From contig NZ_JBAJNS010000001.1 in NCBI RefSeq assembly GCF_037911585.1, forward strand, positions 2,169,001 through 2,233,000: 64,000 bases of DNA. The letters are read 5' to 3'. The position numbers were made by a program, and so were the translations under genes. Under the pieces are notes generated by a model. The model was not told where the DNA came from. It did no database searches and was given only the letters and a program-made list of their open reading frames with translations. Position 1 is the first letter of the stretch; each line of letters starts with the position of its first letter. This DNA comes from Streptomyces sp. GSL17-111. GTDB taxonomy: Bacteria > Actinomycetota > Actinomycetes > Streptomycetales > Streptomycetaceae. Shown here in pieces: positions 38,628 to 47,212 of this stretch.

Positions 38628-39611
38628 TCAGATGTAGTCCTCCAGGCGGGCGAGGGCGAAGCCCTGGTCGGTGGCGGTCTTCAGGGTGCGGCGCAGCATG
38701 TCGTTCATGGTGCCGCCCCACTCGTCCGGCCCGCGGAAGTGGGTGAGGATGATGTCGCCGGGGTGGAAGGTGCGGTCGGCGCGGCCCCAGTCGAACTTCT
38801 TGGCCCACGCCTCCTCGGCCCACAGCGGGACGGCCTCGATGCCGCAGGTGGCCGCCGCACGGAGCGTGTCGCGGTTGTAGGCGCCGTAGGGCGGGCGGAA
38901 CAGCCGCGGCGTCACCCCGATCTCCTTCTTCAGCACCTCCTGCATGTCGCAGATCTCGCGGCGCTGCCGCTCGTAGGAGAGCTTCGGCATCTCCTTGTGG
39001 TGCAGGGTGTGGTTCTGGACGGCGGCGCCGTCGCGGTGCATGCGGCGGAAGTAGTCGTAGTCGTCCTTGGCCACGTAGTCGGAGAGGAACGCGCTGTAGG
39101 GGATGTCGAGTTCCCGCAGCATGCGGGTGAAGCGCGGGTCCTTGTGCCAGCCGTCGTCGATGGTGAGGAAGACGACCTTGTCGTCGGTGGGGACGCGGAC
39201 GAGGACCGGCGGCAGCCCCTCGTCCGCGATGAGCCCGGGGGTGCTGGCGAGCTCGACCTTCTGCCGGGGCGGCGCCGGGGGGCGCAGCGGGGGCGTGGCG
39301 AGCCCCCAGCGTTTCGCGGCGGCGACGCGACGGGCCTCGGCCCGCTCCAGGCCGTGGGCGTAGTCGGCGAGGGAGGCGGCGGCGTACTCGGCGCCGACGC
39401 GCTCCGCCTCGCCGAGCGGCAGCCCTTCCACGGCGGCGGCGAGCGGCTCGTCGAGCGGGGCGCGGCCGTCGGGGACGTGGCCGGTCCCGGAGACGGCGGC
39501 GCACGAGACGGCGAGCACGACGACGGTGGAGGCGCCGGCGGCGCGCCGGAGCTGACGCCAGTTCCGCGACCCTTTCCTGTCATCTTGTCTGATTTGTCTG
39601 ATGATCGGCAT
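38628..39611 (-). CDS. Exported polysaccharide deacetylase (NodB domain)
   Basis: 327 residues. A basic start and hydrophobic stretch (ASTVVVLAVSCAAVSG) form a signal peptide. The LAVSC segment could be a lipobox, making it a lipoprotein. The NodB domain (~135-327) has TIDDGW with the metal-binding Asp, NHTLHH with the two His ligands, RPPYGAYN, and the closing ILTHF. It should remove acetyl or related groups from a cell-wall or extracellular glycan. It is divergent from the methyltransferase gene. Confidence 0.87.
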   Translation of the reverse strand: MPIIRQIRQDDRKGSRNWRQLRRAAGASTVVVLAVSCAAVSGTGHVPDGRAPLDEPLAAAVEGLPLGEAERVGAEYAAASLADYAHGLERAEARRVAAAKRWGLATPPLRPPAPPRQKVELASTPGLIADEGLPPVLVRVPTDDKVVFLTIDDGWHKDPRFTRMLRELDIPYSAFLSDYVAKDDYDYFRRMHRDGAAVQNHTLHHKEMPKLSYERQRREICDMQEVLKKEIGVTPRLFRPPYGAYNRDTLRAAATCGIEAVPLWAEEAWAKKFDWGRADRTFHPGDIILTHFRGPDEWGGTMNDMLRRTLKTATDQGFALARLEDYI

Positions 39612-39674
39612 AACGCCGGATCGTGCCAGCAGCCGGGGCCCGGAGGGCGACGGCGTTCCGCCGGGCAGAGGAAA

Positions 39675-40895
39675 ATGAGCCGCGTGGCCGTATCCGAATC
39701 ACCCGACACACCGACCCCCGCCTCCCCCGAGGTCGACGCCTTCCGGGCGCTCCTGACCGACGAGGGGGCCGAGCTGCTGGAGCTGCTGCGCGACCACGAC
39801 CCCGCCGACGAACTGGCCCTCGCCACCCGGCTGCGCCGCGACCACCCCGCCGCCCTCGTCTCGGCGGCACTCGGCCAGGCCCGGCTGCGGCAGCGGGCCG
39901 TCGCGAAGTTCGGCCCCGAGGACGCCGCCCGGATGTACTTCACCCCCGACGGCGTCGAGCAGGCGACGCGCTCCGGGGTGGCCGCCTACCGCGCCGGGCG
40001 GCTGGCCGGACGCGGGGTGCGGCGACTGGCCGACCTGTGCTGCGGCATCGGGGGTGACGCCGTCGAGCTCGCCCGCGCCGGGGTCGACGTCCTCGCGGTG
40101 GACCGCTCGCCCCTGACCTGCGCCGTCATCGAGGCCAACGCCGCGGCGCTCGGCCTGACCGAACGGATCACGGTGCGCCGGGCCGACGTCACCGAGGTGG
40201 ACGTCGACGGGTACGACGCCGTCTTCGTCGACCCGGCGCGGCGCGGCGGCCGGGGCCGGGTGTTCGACCCCGAGGCGTACTCGCCGCCGCTGTCCTGGGC
40301 ACTCGACGTGGCGCGCCGGGTGCCGCACGCGGCCCTGAAGATCGCCCCCGGCGTGCCGCACGAGGCGCTGCCCGACGACGCCGAGACGGAGTGGATCTCG
40401 GTGTCGGGCGAGGTCAAGGAGGCCGTGCTGTGGTTCGGTGCCGGGGCGACACCCGGGTTCCGGGCCACGCTGCTCCCCGGCGGGCACTCGCTCCTCGGGG
40501 CCGGCCTGCCCGACCCGGAGCCCGGACCGGTCGGCCGGTACCTGTACGAGCCGGACGGCGCGGTCATCCGGGCCCACCTCGTCGCCGACGTCGCCCGCGA
40601 CGTGGACGGCCGCCTGCTGAGCCCGGACATCGCCTACGTGACCTCCGACGTCCTGCGGGCGACGCCGTACGCGCGGGCCTACGAGGTGACGGACGTCCTG
40701 CCCTTCCACGTCAAGCGGCTGCGCGCGCTGCTGCGGGAGCGGGAGGTCGGCGTCCTGACGGTGAAGAAGCGCGGCTCGGCCGTGGAACCCGAGGAGCTGC
40801 GGCGCAAGGTCCGCCTCGCGGGCCCGAACGCGGCGACCGTCTTCCTCACCCGGGTGGCGGGGGCGCCCACGATGCTGCTCGGCCACCCCGTGTAG
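39675..40895 (+). CDS. SAM-dependent methyltransferase with THUMP-like C-terminal domain
   Basis: 406 residues from the ATG at 39675 (AGAGG just upstream); the same frame is open far upstream across an unrelated antisense gene, which is ignored. SAM-binding motif I is LADLCCGIGGDAVELARAG, followed by LAVDRSP and the acidic block FVDPARRGGRGR. The C-terminal ~80 residues (HVKRLRALLREREVGVLTVKKRG) look like the THUMP-like domain found in this family. The target is probably RNA. No partner gene is obvious. Confidence 0.82.
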   Translation: MSRVAVSESPDTPTPASPEVDAFRALLTDEGAELLELLRDHDPADELALATRLRRDHPAALVSAALGQARLRQRAVAKFGPEDAARMYFTPDGVEQATRSGVAAYRAGRLAGRGVRRLADLCCGIGGDAVELARAGVDVLAVDRSPLTCAVIEANAAALGLTERITVRRADVTEVDVDGYDAVFVDPARRGGRGRVFDPEAYSPPLSWALDVARRVPHAALKIAPGVPHEALPDDAETEWISVSGEVKEAVLWFGAGATPGFRATLLPGGHSLLGAGLPDPEPGPVGRYLYEPDGAVIRAHLVADVARDVDGRLLSPDIAYVTSDVLRATPYARAYEVTDVLPFHVKRLRALLREREVGVLTVKKRGSAVEPEELRRKVRLAGPNAATVFLTRVAGAPTMLLGHPV

Positions 40896-41013
40896 GGCCG
40901 CGACCGCCCCGGCCCGCCCGCCGTCGGGCGTCCCCGTGTGGCACGTCCGGCTCCGGGGCCGGAAGGTGGAAGCGGAACGAGCGGGGCCGCGCACGGAAAC
41001 GAGGTGAGCACAG

Positions 41014-41802
41014 GTGCCCGACGATGCGGGAGCCGTCCACGGTGCGCCGTGCTGGGTGAGCCTCATGACGCACGACCTGGACGCCGCCATGCGCTTCTAC
41101 GAGAGCGCCCTCGGCTGGACCTACCGGCCGGGCTTCCGCGACCAGGAGCAGGGCTACCAGCTGGCGCTCACCGAGGGGCGTGCGGTCGCCGGGCTCGGCA
41201 TGACGGCGCAGACCCGGACCTTCGCCCCGGCGTGGACGGCGTACTTCCAGGCGAACAGCGTGAACGAGGTGGCCGGACGCATCCAGGAGCGCGGGGGGAC
41301 GGTGGCCGTGGGGCCGCTCCCCTTCGGCACGGGCCGGGTGCTGTGGGCGGCCGACCGGCAGGACGCGCGCTTCGGCGTCTGGGAGGGCGATCCCGTCCCC
41401 GGGTGGCGGATGCGGCGGCTGGCGGGTGCGCCGGCCCGCCTGCAGCTCGTCACGGGTGACGCCTTCGGGGCGGCCATGTTTTACGGCGGCGTGTTCGCCT
41501 GGGACACCCGGGAGCCGGACCGGGTCAGCGTCCGGTTCGAGTCGGACCACGTGGTGCTGTCCGTGGACGGCCACCACGTCGCGGACCTGTGGGGCGGCGC
41601 GGTGGAGGAGGCGCCGGACCCGACGGTCCGGCCGCAGTGGCACGTCTACTTCTGCGTCGACGACGTGGACGAGGTGGCGGCGCGGACGGAGGCGGCCGGC
41701 GGCAGCGTCGTCCAGGCGCCGGAGCTGTCCCACTTCGGCCGGGTGGCCGGGCTGCGCGACCCCGAGGGCGCCCTCTTCCACGTCACCTCGGAGCACACCT
41801 GA
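41014..41802 (+). CDS. Two-domain VOC-family protein
   Basis: 262 residues from a GTG behind GAGGTG. Two vicinal-oxygen-chelate modules follow each other: first CWVSLMTHDLDAAMRFYESALGW, then ARLQLVTGDAFGAAMFYGGVF. Each ends with the typical DPEGALF-type strand (second copy GLRDPEGALFHV). The family includes glyoxalase-like enzymes, dioxygenases and antibiotic-binding proteins. Metal ligands are not all obvious here, so a binding or hydroxylation role cannot be separated. Confidence 0.8.
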   Translation: MPDDAGAVHGAPCWVSLMTHDLDAAMRFYESALGWTYRPGFRDQEQGYQLALTEGRAVAGLGMTAQTRTFAPAWTAYFQANSVNEVAGRIQERGGTVAVGPLPFGTGRVLWAADRQDARFGVWEGDPVPGWRMRRLAGAPARLQLVTGDAFGAAMFYGGVFAWDTREPDRVSVRFESDHVVLSVDGHHVADLWGGAVEEAPDPTVRPQWHVYFCVDDVDEVAARTEAAGGSVVQAPELSHFGRVAGLRDPEGALFHVTSEHT

Positions 41803-41819
41803 GGTGCGGGTGCCGCGCC

Positions 41820-42077
41820 TCAGTCGACCCGGGTGAAGCGCCAGCGGTGCACCGGGCGGTGCAGCAGCCCGGCGGGCGGGTCGGGAAGCTCACCGACCGG
41901 CCCCGGCTCCTCCCAGTGGGTGATCACCAGGACGCGGTCACCGGGCGCGGTGTAGGTCTCGCGCCGCCCGGGCGCGGGGTCGAGGGTCTGGGACCGCGCC
42001 CAGGCCAGCAGCTCCGCGCCCCGCCCCTCGGCGGCGCGGGCTTCCCACATCAGGGCGGTCGTCGCAGGCGTCGTCAT
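41820..42077 (-). CDS. Small conserved-looking protein coupled to tsaD
   Basis: 85 residues. Its ATG overlaps the tsaD stop (ATGA at 42074-42077), so it is probably translated with tsaD. The segment [21 protein letters not shown] and the strand [14 protein letters not shown] resemble a small ABM-type barrel. No catalytic residues are evident. Any link to tRNA modification is only positional. Confidence 0.62.
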   Translation of the reverse strand: MTTPATTALMWEARAAEGRGAELLAWARSQTLDPAPGRRETYTAPGDRVLVITHWEEPGPVGELPDPPAGLLHRPVHRWRFTRVD

Positions 42078-43222
42078 GCGTCGTAGAGGTTCTTCCGGCT
42101 CAGTTCGTGCACGTGGTCGTGGGAGTGGTCGTGCTCAGACGAGTGGTCGTGGTCGTGGTCGTGCGCGACGGGCGGGGCCGCCGGGACGTGGGGCTCGGTG
42201 ACGGGGAGCGAGGAGTCGGCCGGCAGGTCCCAGCCGGAGGCGGCGCGGCCCCGGGCGACCATCTCGGCGCCGAGCGCGGCGACCATCGCGCCGTTGTCCG
42301 TGCACAGCTTCGGCCGGGGCACCCGCAGGGTGATGCCCGCGTCGGCGCACCGCTCCTCCGCCAGCGCGCGCAGCCGCGAGTTGGCGGCGACACCGCCGCC
42401 GATCATCAGGTGGTCCACGCCCTCGTCCCGGCAGGCCCGGATCGCCTTGCGCGTGAGCACGTCGGTGACGGCCTCCTGGAAGGACGCGGCGACGTCGGCG
42501 ACGGGCACGTCCTCGCCCGCCCGCCGCCGGGCCTCGATCCAGCGGGCGACGGCGGTCTTGAGCCCGGAGAAGGAGAAGTCGTAGGGGGCGTCACGCGGGC
42601 CGGTGAGGCCGCGCGGGAAGGCGATCGCGGCGGGGTCGCCCTCGCGGGCGTAGCGGTCGATGACGGGTCCGCCGGGGAAGCCCAGGCCGAGGACGCGGGC
42701 GACCTTGTCGAACGCCTCACCCGCCGCGTCGTCGATCGTGGCGCCCAGCGGGCGGACGTCGGCGGTGATGTCGGGCGCGAGGAGCAGCGAGGAGTGGCCG
42801 CCGCTGACGAGCAGCGCCATCGTCGGCTCGGGCAGCGCGCCGTGTTCGAGCTGGTCGACGCAGATGTGGGACGCCAGGTGGTTGACGCCGTAGAGCGGCT
42901 TGCCGAGCGCGTAGGCGTACGCCTTGGCCGCCGAGACGCCGACGAGCAGCGCCCCGGCCAGCCCGGGGCCGGCGGTGACGGCGACGCCGTCGAGGTCGGT
43001 GGCGGCCACGCCCGCCTGGGCCAGGGCGCGCTGGATGGTCGGGACCATGGCCTCCAGGTGCGCCCGGCTGGCGATCTCGGGGACGACGCCGCCGTAGCGG
43101 GCGTGGTCGTCGACGCTGGAGGCGACGGCGTCGGCCAGCAGCGTGTGACCGCGCACGACGCCGACACCGGTCTCGTCGCAGGAGGTCTCGATGCCGAGGA
43201 CAAGGGGCTCGTCGGGGATCAT
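42074..43222 (-). CDS. tsaD: tRNA N6-adenosine threonylcarbamoyltransferase TsaD
   Basis: 382 residues. The ASKHA-fold start [16 protein letters not shown], the metal pair in NHLASH, and the SGGHSSLLL block are intact. TsaD transfers threonylcarbamoyl to A37 of ANN-reading tRNAs with TsaB and TsaE, both encoded within 4 kb. Residues ~354-372 form a His/Asp run ([19 protein letters not shown]) just before the end. This tail is not part of the catalytic core and may bind metal. It starts 12 bases after rimI ends, in one operon. Confidence 0.95.
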   Translation of the reverse strand: MIPDEPLVLGIETSCDETGVGVVRGHTLLADAVASSVDDHARYGGVVPEIASRAHLEAMVPTIQRALAQAGVAATDLDGVAVTAGPGLAGALLVGVSAAKAYAYALGKPLYGVNHLASHICVDQLEHGALPEPTMALLVSGGHSSLLLAPDITADVRPLGATIDDAAGEAFDKVARVLGLGFPGGPVIDRYAREGDPAAIAFPRGLTGPRDAPYDFSFSGLKTAVARWIEARRRAGEDVPVADVAASFQEAVTDVLTRKAIRACRDEGVDHLMIGGGVAANSRLRALAEERCADAGITLRVPRPKLCTDNGAMVAALGAEMVARGRAASGWDLPADSSLPVTEPHVPAAPPVAHDHDHDHSSEHDHSHDHVHELSRKNLYDA

Positions 43223-43234
43223 CTGTCGTCGTTC

Positions 43235-43825
43235 CTAGCTCGGGTCGCTGGGGGCGGGGGGACGTCCGGCGCCGGCCGGGGGCGGGGGCGTCGTCGGGGC
43301 GCCGTGCTCGCGGCGCATGACCAGCGCGTCGACGTCGCCCGGCTGGTAGTAGCCGCGCCGCAGGCCCACCGGCACGAAACCGTGCCGCTCGTACAGGCGC
43401 TGGGCCCGCGGGTTGTCGACGCGGACCTCCAGGAAGACCTGGTGGCACTCGAAGGCGGTGGCGGCGGCGAGGAGGTCGGTCAGGAGCCGGGTGCCGAGCC
43501 CGGTGCCCTGCCGCTCGGGGGCGGCGGCGATGGTCTGGACGTCCCCGGTGCCGTCGACGGTGGTGGCCAGCCCGGCGTAGCCGACGATCCGGCCGCCGGG
43601 GTCCTCGGCGACGGTGTAGTGGTGCGTGGCGCCGGGCCCGCGCGCGTGCGCCAGCTCCGACCAGAACATCCCCGCCGACCACGCGTCCTCGGGGAACAGC
43701 GCGCGCTCCAGGGCCAGCACCGGCTCGATGTGCCACCAGCGCATCGCGCGCAGCGTGACGGCGCCGGACGGGTCGGCGTGTTCGGCGTGTTCGGCGTGTT
43801 CGGCGCGATCCTGCCTCGGGCTCAC
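43235..43825 (-). CDS. rimI: Ribosomal-protein-alanine acetyltransferase RimI-like
   Basis: 196 residues with a GNAT fold: HIEPVLALERALFPEDAW at the start, acetyl-CoA loop PERQGTGLGTRLL, and FLEVRVDNPRAQRLYERHGF. RimI-type enzymes acetylate the N-terminus of ribosomal protein S18. Its place between tsaB and tsaD is conserved in many bacteria. The N-terminal EHAEHAEHAD comes from a short nine-base tandem repeat, which may vary in length. The start overlaps the tsaB stop by four bases. The C-terminal tail is Pro-rich. Confidence 0.88.
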   Translation of the reverse strand: MSPRQDRAEHAEHAEHADPSGAVTLRAMRWWHIEPVLALERALFPEDAWSAGMFWSELAHARGPGATHHYTVAEDPGGRIVGYAGLATTVDGTGDVQTIAAAPERQGTGLGTRLLTDLLAAATAFECHQVFLEVRVDNPRAQRLYERHGFVPVGLRRGYYQPGDVDALVMRREHGAPTTPPPPAGAGRPPAPSDPS

Positions 43826-44499
43826 CGTGGCGTGACCACCTTGTACCCGGCGGGGACCTTGGCGTCCGGGCGGCGCAGGTACATCGGCAGCGGCGGCGGG
43901 AACGGCTCCCCGGCGGCCAGCCGCTCGGCGGCCAGCGCGGCGAGCGCGGCGGCCGACTGGTGCTCGGGGCCGTCCTCCCGCAGACCGGTGAAGGTCCCGG
44001 GGTACAGCCGGGCGCCCGCGCCGACGGCGGGGACGCCGGCGACCTCGGCGGCGATGTCGGCGGGCCGGTCCACGCGCGGTTCACCCACGCGCGTCCGGGC
44101 GTCGGTGTAGCGGGCCCAGTAGACCTCCTTGCGGCGGGCGTCCGTCGCGACGACGAACGGCCCGTCCCCGCCGACGGCCCCGGACCGCCCGGCGGCGTAG
44201 GCCAGGCCGTCGAGCGTGCACAGGCCGTGCACGGGGATGCCGAGCGCCGCGCCGAACCCCGCCGCCGTCACCAGCCCGACCCGCAGCCCGGTGTAGGGGC
44301 CCGGCCCGATGCCGACGACCAGGCCCGTCACCTCGTTCAGCACGCGGCCCGCCTCGGCCAGGACGGCGTCCACCGCCGGGAGCAGCAGCTCACCGTGGCG
44401 GCGGGCGTCCACCTGGTCGCGGGCGGCGAGGACCCGCTCGCCGTCGTGCAGGGCGACGGTGATCGCGGGGGTGGCGGTGTCAAGAGCGAGCAGCAGCAC
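43822..44499 (-). CDS. tsaB: TsaB, tRNA t6A biosynthesis partner of TsaD
   Basis: 225 residues. LLALDTATPAITVALHDG and GIGPGPYTGLRVGLVTAAG are the TsaB versions of the ASKHA nucleotide loops. The protein has no full active site and works as the scaffold and dimer partner of TsaD. It overlaps rimI by four bases at its end. It reads away from the divergent gene at 44668, with a 168-base gap that must hold the tsaB-rimI-tsaD promoter. Confidence 0.93.
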   Translation of the reverse strand: MLLLALDTATPAITVALHDGERVLAARDQVDARRHGELLLPAVDAVLAEAGRVLNEVTGLVVGIGPGPYTGLRVGLVTAAGFGAALGIPVHGLCTLDGLAYAAGRSGAVGGDGPFVVATDARRKEVYWARYTDARTRVGEPRVDRPADIAAEVAGVPAVGAGARLYPGTFTGLREDGPEHQSAAALAALAAERLAAGEPFPPPLPMYLRRPDAKVPAGYKVVTPR

Positions 44500-44667
44500 G
44501 GAGCAAGCCTACGGCGCGCCCGGCGGTGCGGTGTCCGGGCTGCCCCGGAGGGGTACCCGGGGGCTGCTACCGTCGCACTGACGATCAGTGCGCGCACACC
44601 CGCGCGCGCCGGGCGGCGAGAAGCCGGGCGGCGAGAAGACGACACACGGCATCGAGGGGTGAACCCG

Positions 44668-45222
44668 GTGGCACGCAGCAGTGCGGGGACGTTCGTGGCC
44701 GGACTGACCGCGCTGGCGCTCGCCACGGTCGGCTTCCTCGCCTACCAGGCGTCGGCCGCCCAGGACGCGGCGCACGACGGCAAGCGGTCCGAGCCGTCGG
44801 CGTCCCCCTCACCGGCCGCCGAGCAGTCACCGGACCCGCAGGCCCTGCCGCCCGCCTCCGGGGAGGGGCGACGCGTGGTGTACTCGCTGGAGGCGGACCG
44901 CGTGTGGCTGGTCGGCGCGAGCGAGGCGGTGCAGCGGACGTACGAGGTCCGGCCGGGCACCCTCGACCCGGTGGTCGGCACCTACACCGTGACGTCGCGG
45001 GCCGCGCAGGTCACGGGGACGGACGGGGTGCCCGTGCAGCACGTCGTGCGGTTCGCGACGCTCGCGGGCACCGGGATCGGCTTCAGCGCGCCCGTCGAGG
45101 ACGGCGCCGAGCCGACGGCGGAGCCGGAGCGCAAGACGGGCGGCATCCGGGAGACCCGGGCCGACGGCACGGCGATGTGGGAGTTCGCGACGCTCGGCAC
45201 CGAGGTCGTCGTCGTCCCGTGA
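44668..45222 (+). CDS. Membrane-anchored or secreted protein, possibly degenerate L,D-transpeptidase-like
   Basis: 184 residues from the GTG at 44668 with GAGGGG eight bases upstream. An N-terminal hydrophobic helix (TFVAGLTALALATVGFLAY) is followed by a Ser/Pro-rich linker and a beta-rich domain. The strands RRVVYSLEADRVWLV, RTYEVRPG and VGTYTV recall the start of the YkuD L,D-transpeptidase fold. The Cys-bearing SHGC motif is missing, so it should not be a transpeptidase. Function unknown. It is divergent from tsaB and convergent with the 56-residue ORF. Confidence 0.7.
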   Translation: MARSSAGTFVAGLTALALATVGFLAYQASAAQDAAHDGKRSEPSASPSPAAEQSPDPQALPPASGEGRRVVYSLEADRVWLVGASEAVQRTYEVRPGTLDPVVGTYTVTSRAAQVTGTDGVPVQHVVRFATLAGTGIGFSAPVEDGAEPTAEPERKTGGIRETRADGTAMWEFATLGTEVVVVP

Positions 45223-45245
45223 CGCCCGGCCGCGCCGGGTCGGCC

Positions 45246-45416
45246 TCAGGCGGCGTCGTCCTCACGGACGCGCGGGGCGCGGGGCGTGCGGGGCTCGTCC
45301 TCCGGGGGCCGGGAGACGGCGCGGGCGGCCGCGCAGGACGCCAGGAGTTCGCCGAACGGCGGCGTCTGCGGCGCGCACGGTCGTGCGGACGGTGGTGCGG
45401 ACTCACGTTCCGGCAT
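45246..45416 (-). CDS. Small Pro/Arg-rich protein with iron-box-like upstream site
   Basis: 56 residues starting MPERESAPPSARP, with a very strong GAGGAGGGG ribosome site. The sequence is rich in Ala, Pro and Arg. It has two cysteines (RPCAP and LASCAAA) and a short helical block FGELLASCAAARAV. No family is recognised. A TTAGGT-TC-ACCTAA palindrome lies 24 bases upstream of the start codon, which suggests repression by an IdeR/DmdR-type iron regulator. Short length lowers certainty, but the ribosome site plus operator favour a real gene. Confidence 0.6.
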   Translation of the reverse strand: MPERESAPPSARPCAPQTPPFGELLASCAAARAVSRPPEDEPRTPRAPRVREDDAA

Positions 45417-45439
45417 GGCCCCTCCTCACGCGCTACAAG

Positions 45440-45453
45440 TTAGGTTCACCTAA
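45440..45453. promoter_or_regulatory. Iron-box-like palindrome
   Basis: TTAGGTTCACCTAA: two perfect six-base arms and a TC spacer. This matches the core of DmdR/IdeR iron boxes of actinomycetes. It is placed in the promoter/leader of the 56-residue ORF and between that gene and tsaE. Confidence 0.7.
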
Positions 45454-45527
45454 CCACGCGGGGGTCGGCTGCGCAACAGCTTGCCGACACGTCGTCGGGA
45501 CGCGGTCGGGAACGCCGCCAGGACGGC

Positions 45528-46109
45528 TCAGACCACCGCCGACAGGTCGACGTCCGCCCAGCGGGAGCCGACACCGGTGAGCGTCACCTCGCGGACGTCG
45601 ACGGCGCCGTCGTCCGCGCCGTCGCCCGCACCTTCGGCCGCGCCTTCGGCCGACTGCGGTTCCGGGACGTCCGTGCCGAGGGTGCGGTCGATCACCACGT
45701 GCAGGCGGTCCTCCGTCAGCTCCTCGACCTTGCCCTCGCCCCACTCCACGACGACGACGGACTCGGGCAGCGAGACGTCCAGGTCCAGGTCCTCCATCTC
45801 CTCCAGCCCGCCGCCGAGCCGGTAGGCGTCGACGTGGACGAGCGGCGGGCCGCCCACCGTCGAGGGGTGCACGCGGGCGATGACGAACGTCGGCGAGGTG
45901 ACGGCACCGCGCACGCCCAGCCCCTCCCCCAGGCCCCGGGCGAGCGTCGTCTTCCCGGCGCCCAGTTCGCCGGAGAGCAGCACCAGGTCACCGGCGCGCA
46001 GGAGACCGGCGAGCCTGCGGCCCACCTCCCGCATGCGCTCGGGCGTGCTGACCGTGATCCGGGCCCGGGCCTGCGCCCGGGGTGTGGCCGTCTGCGTGGC
46101 TTCGTGCAT
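45528..46109 (-). CDS. tsaE: TsaE, ATPase of t6A biosynthesis
   Basis: 193 residues. Walker A is SGELGAGKTTLARGLG, followed by SPTFVIARVH and the metal-binding DAYRLGG. The strand VVVVEWGEGKVEEL completes the P-loop fold. TsaE drives turnover of the TsaB-TsaD complex by ATP hydrolysis. It starts 10 bases after the hydrolase gene, in the nnr-alr-hydrolase-tsaE operon. A C-terminal acidic Glu/Asp/Gly/Ala tail is extra to the core. Confidence 0.93.
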   Translation of the reverse strand: MHEATQTATPRAQARARITVSTPERMREVGRRLAGLLRAGDLVLLSGELGAGKTTLARGLGEGLGVRGAVTSPTFVIARVHPSTVGGPPLVHVDAYRLGGGLEEMEDLDLDVSLPESVVVVEWGEGKVEELTEDRLHVVIDRTLGTDVPEPQSAEGAAEGAGDGADDGAVDVREVTLTGVGSRWADVDLSAVV

Positions 46110-46119
46110 GACTCCGATG

Positions 46120-47208
46120 CTAGGCCGTGCCCAGCAGGGCGCGCAGGAGGGCGTTGACCTCCTCGGGGCGTTCGAGCATCAGCAGGTGCCCGGTGTCGGG
46201 CAGGATCTCCAGCCGGGCGCCGGGCAGCGCGGCGGCGATGGCCTCGCTGTGCGGCTGCGGGGTGAGCTGGTCCCGTTCCCCGGCGGCGACGAGGGCGGGA
46301 CGGCCCGCGAAGGCGGCGAGGGCGGCGGTCTGCTCGTGCCCCTCGAAGGCGGGGTAGAACTCGGCGACGACGTCGATCGGCGTGGCCTCGATCAGCCGCT
46401 CCGCGAAGCGGGACACGGCCGGGTCGACCGCGCGGGGCGCGCCGAAGGAGTAGTGCCGCACCAGGCCGGCGAGCAGGTCGGCGACGGCCTCCCGGCCGCG
46501 CTCCACCAGCGCCGGGTGCGCCGAGAGCAGCCCGAGTACACCCGGCAGCACGCGGCGCGCCGCCCGCACCCCGGCGGCCGGGAAGCCGTAGGTCACCTCC
46601 GCGAGGCCCCCCGCCGACGTGCCCAGGAACGCGGCCCCGGCGACGCGCCGCTTCACCCACGCGGGGTACTGGGCGGCGAACGTCATCATCGTCATGCCCC
46701 CCATGGAGTGGCCGACGAGCACCACGGGCCCGCGCGGTGCCGCCGCGTCCAGCACGGCCCTCAGGTCCTGGCCGAGCCGGTGGAGCAGCTCCGGGGCGGC
46801 CTGCGGACGGTCGGCGCCACCGAGCCCGGACCGGCCGTGGCCGCGCTGGTCCCAGTAGACGGCGCGCACCCCGAGGTCGCGCAGGGCGGCGCGCTGGAAG
46901 TGCCAGGAGTCCTGGCTGAGGCAGTAGCCGTGGCTGAGGACGACGGTGAGGGTGTCGTCGGCGGTGACCTCGTTTGCTGCGGGGCCGTCCGTCTCGTAGT
47001 AGAGCTCGGTCCCGTCGTCGGCGCGGACGGTGCCGGGGGTGCCGCGCAGGGTGCCGTAGGGGCCCTGCGCGTCCAGGGAGAGGCGGGCCCGGCGGCGTAC
47101 CGTGCGGTGGACCGTCAGCCGTTCGACGGCGACGCCCGCCGCGACGACGCCGAGCGCGGCCCCGGCGAGCCCGGCCCGGCGGCGCGGGCTCATGTCCCCC
47201 AGGCCCAT
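46120..47208 (-). CDS. Alpha/beta hydrolase with N-terminal membrane segment
   Basis: 362 residues. A hydrophobic N-terminal segment (RAGLAGAALGVVAAGVAVE) may anchor or export it. The hydrolase fold follows: oxyanion region VVLSHGYCLSQDSWHFQ, WDQRGHGRSG, and nucleophile elbow VLVGHSMGGMTM. The acid is near ERDQLTP and the His near PDTGHLLMLE. It lies between alr and tsaE, with gaps of 4 and 10 bases, and this neighbour set is usual in Streptomyces. The substrate is unknown. Confidence 0.87.
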   Translation of the reverse strand: MGLGDMSPRRRAGLAGAALGVVAAGVAVERLTVHRTVRRRARLSLDAQGPYGTLRGTPGTVRADDGTELYYETDGPAANEVTADDTLTVVLSHGYCLSQDSWHFQRAALRDLGVRAVYWDQRGHGRSGLGGADRPQAAPELLHRLGQDLRAVLDAAAPRGPVVLVGHSMGGMTMMTFAAQYPAWVKRRVAGAAFLGTSAGGLAEVTYGFPAAGVRAARRVLPGVLGLLSAHPALVERGREAVADLLAGLVRHYSFGAPRAVDPAVSRFAERLIEATPIDVVAEFYPAFEGHEQTAALAAFAGRPALVAAGERDQLTPQPHSEAIAAALPGARLEILPDTGHLLMLERPEEVNALLRALLGTA

Positions 47209-47212
47209 GGCC

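Noticed and set aside
38739..39674. In-frame upstream extension of the methyltransferase gene
   Set aside because: It overlaps the polysaccharide deacetylase on the other strand and lacks a ribosome site; the ATG at 39675 has one.
43740..43810. Short tandem repeat (GTTCGGCGT units) as possible CRISPR or VNTR locus
   Set aside because: Only a few nine-base units inside rimI coding sequence. There are no spacers, so it is just a coding microsatellite.
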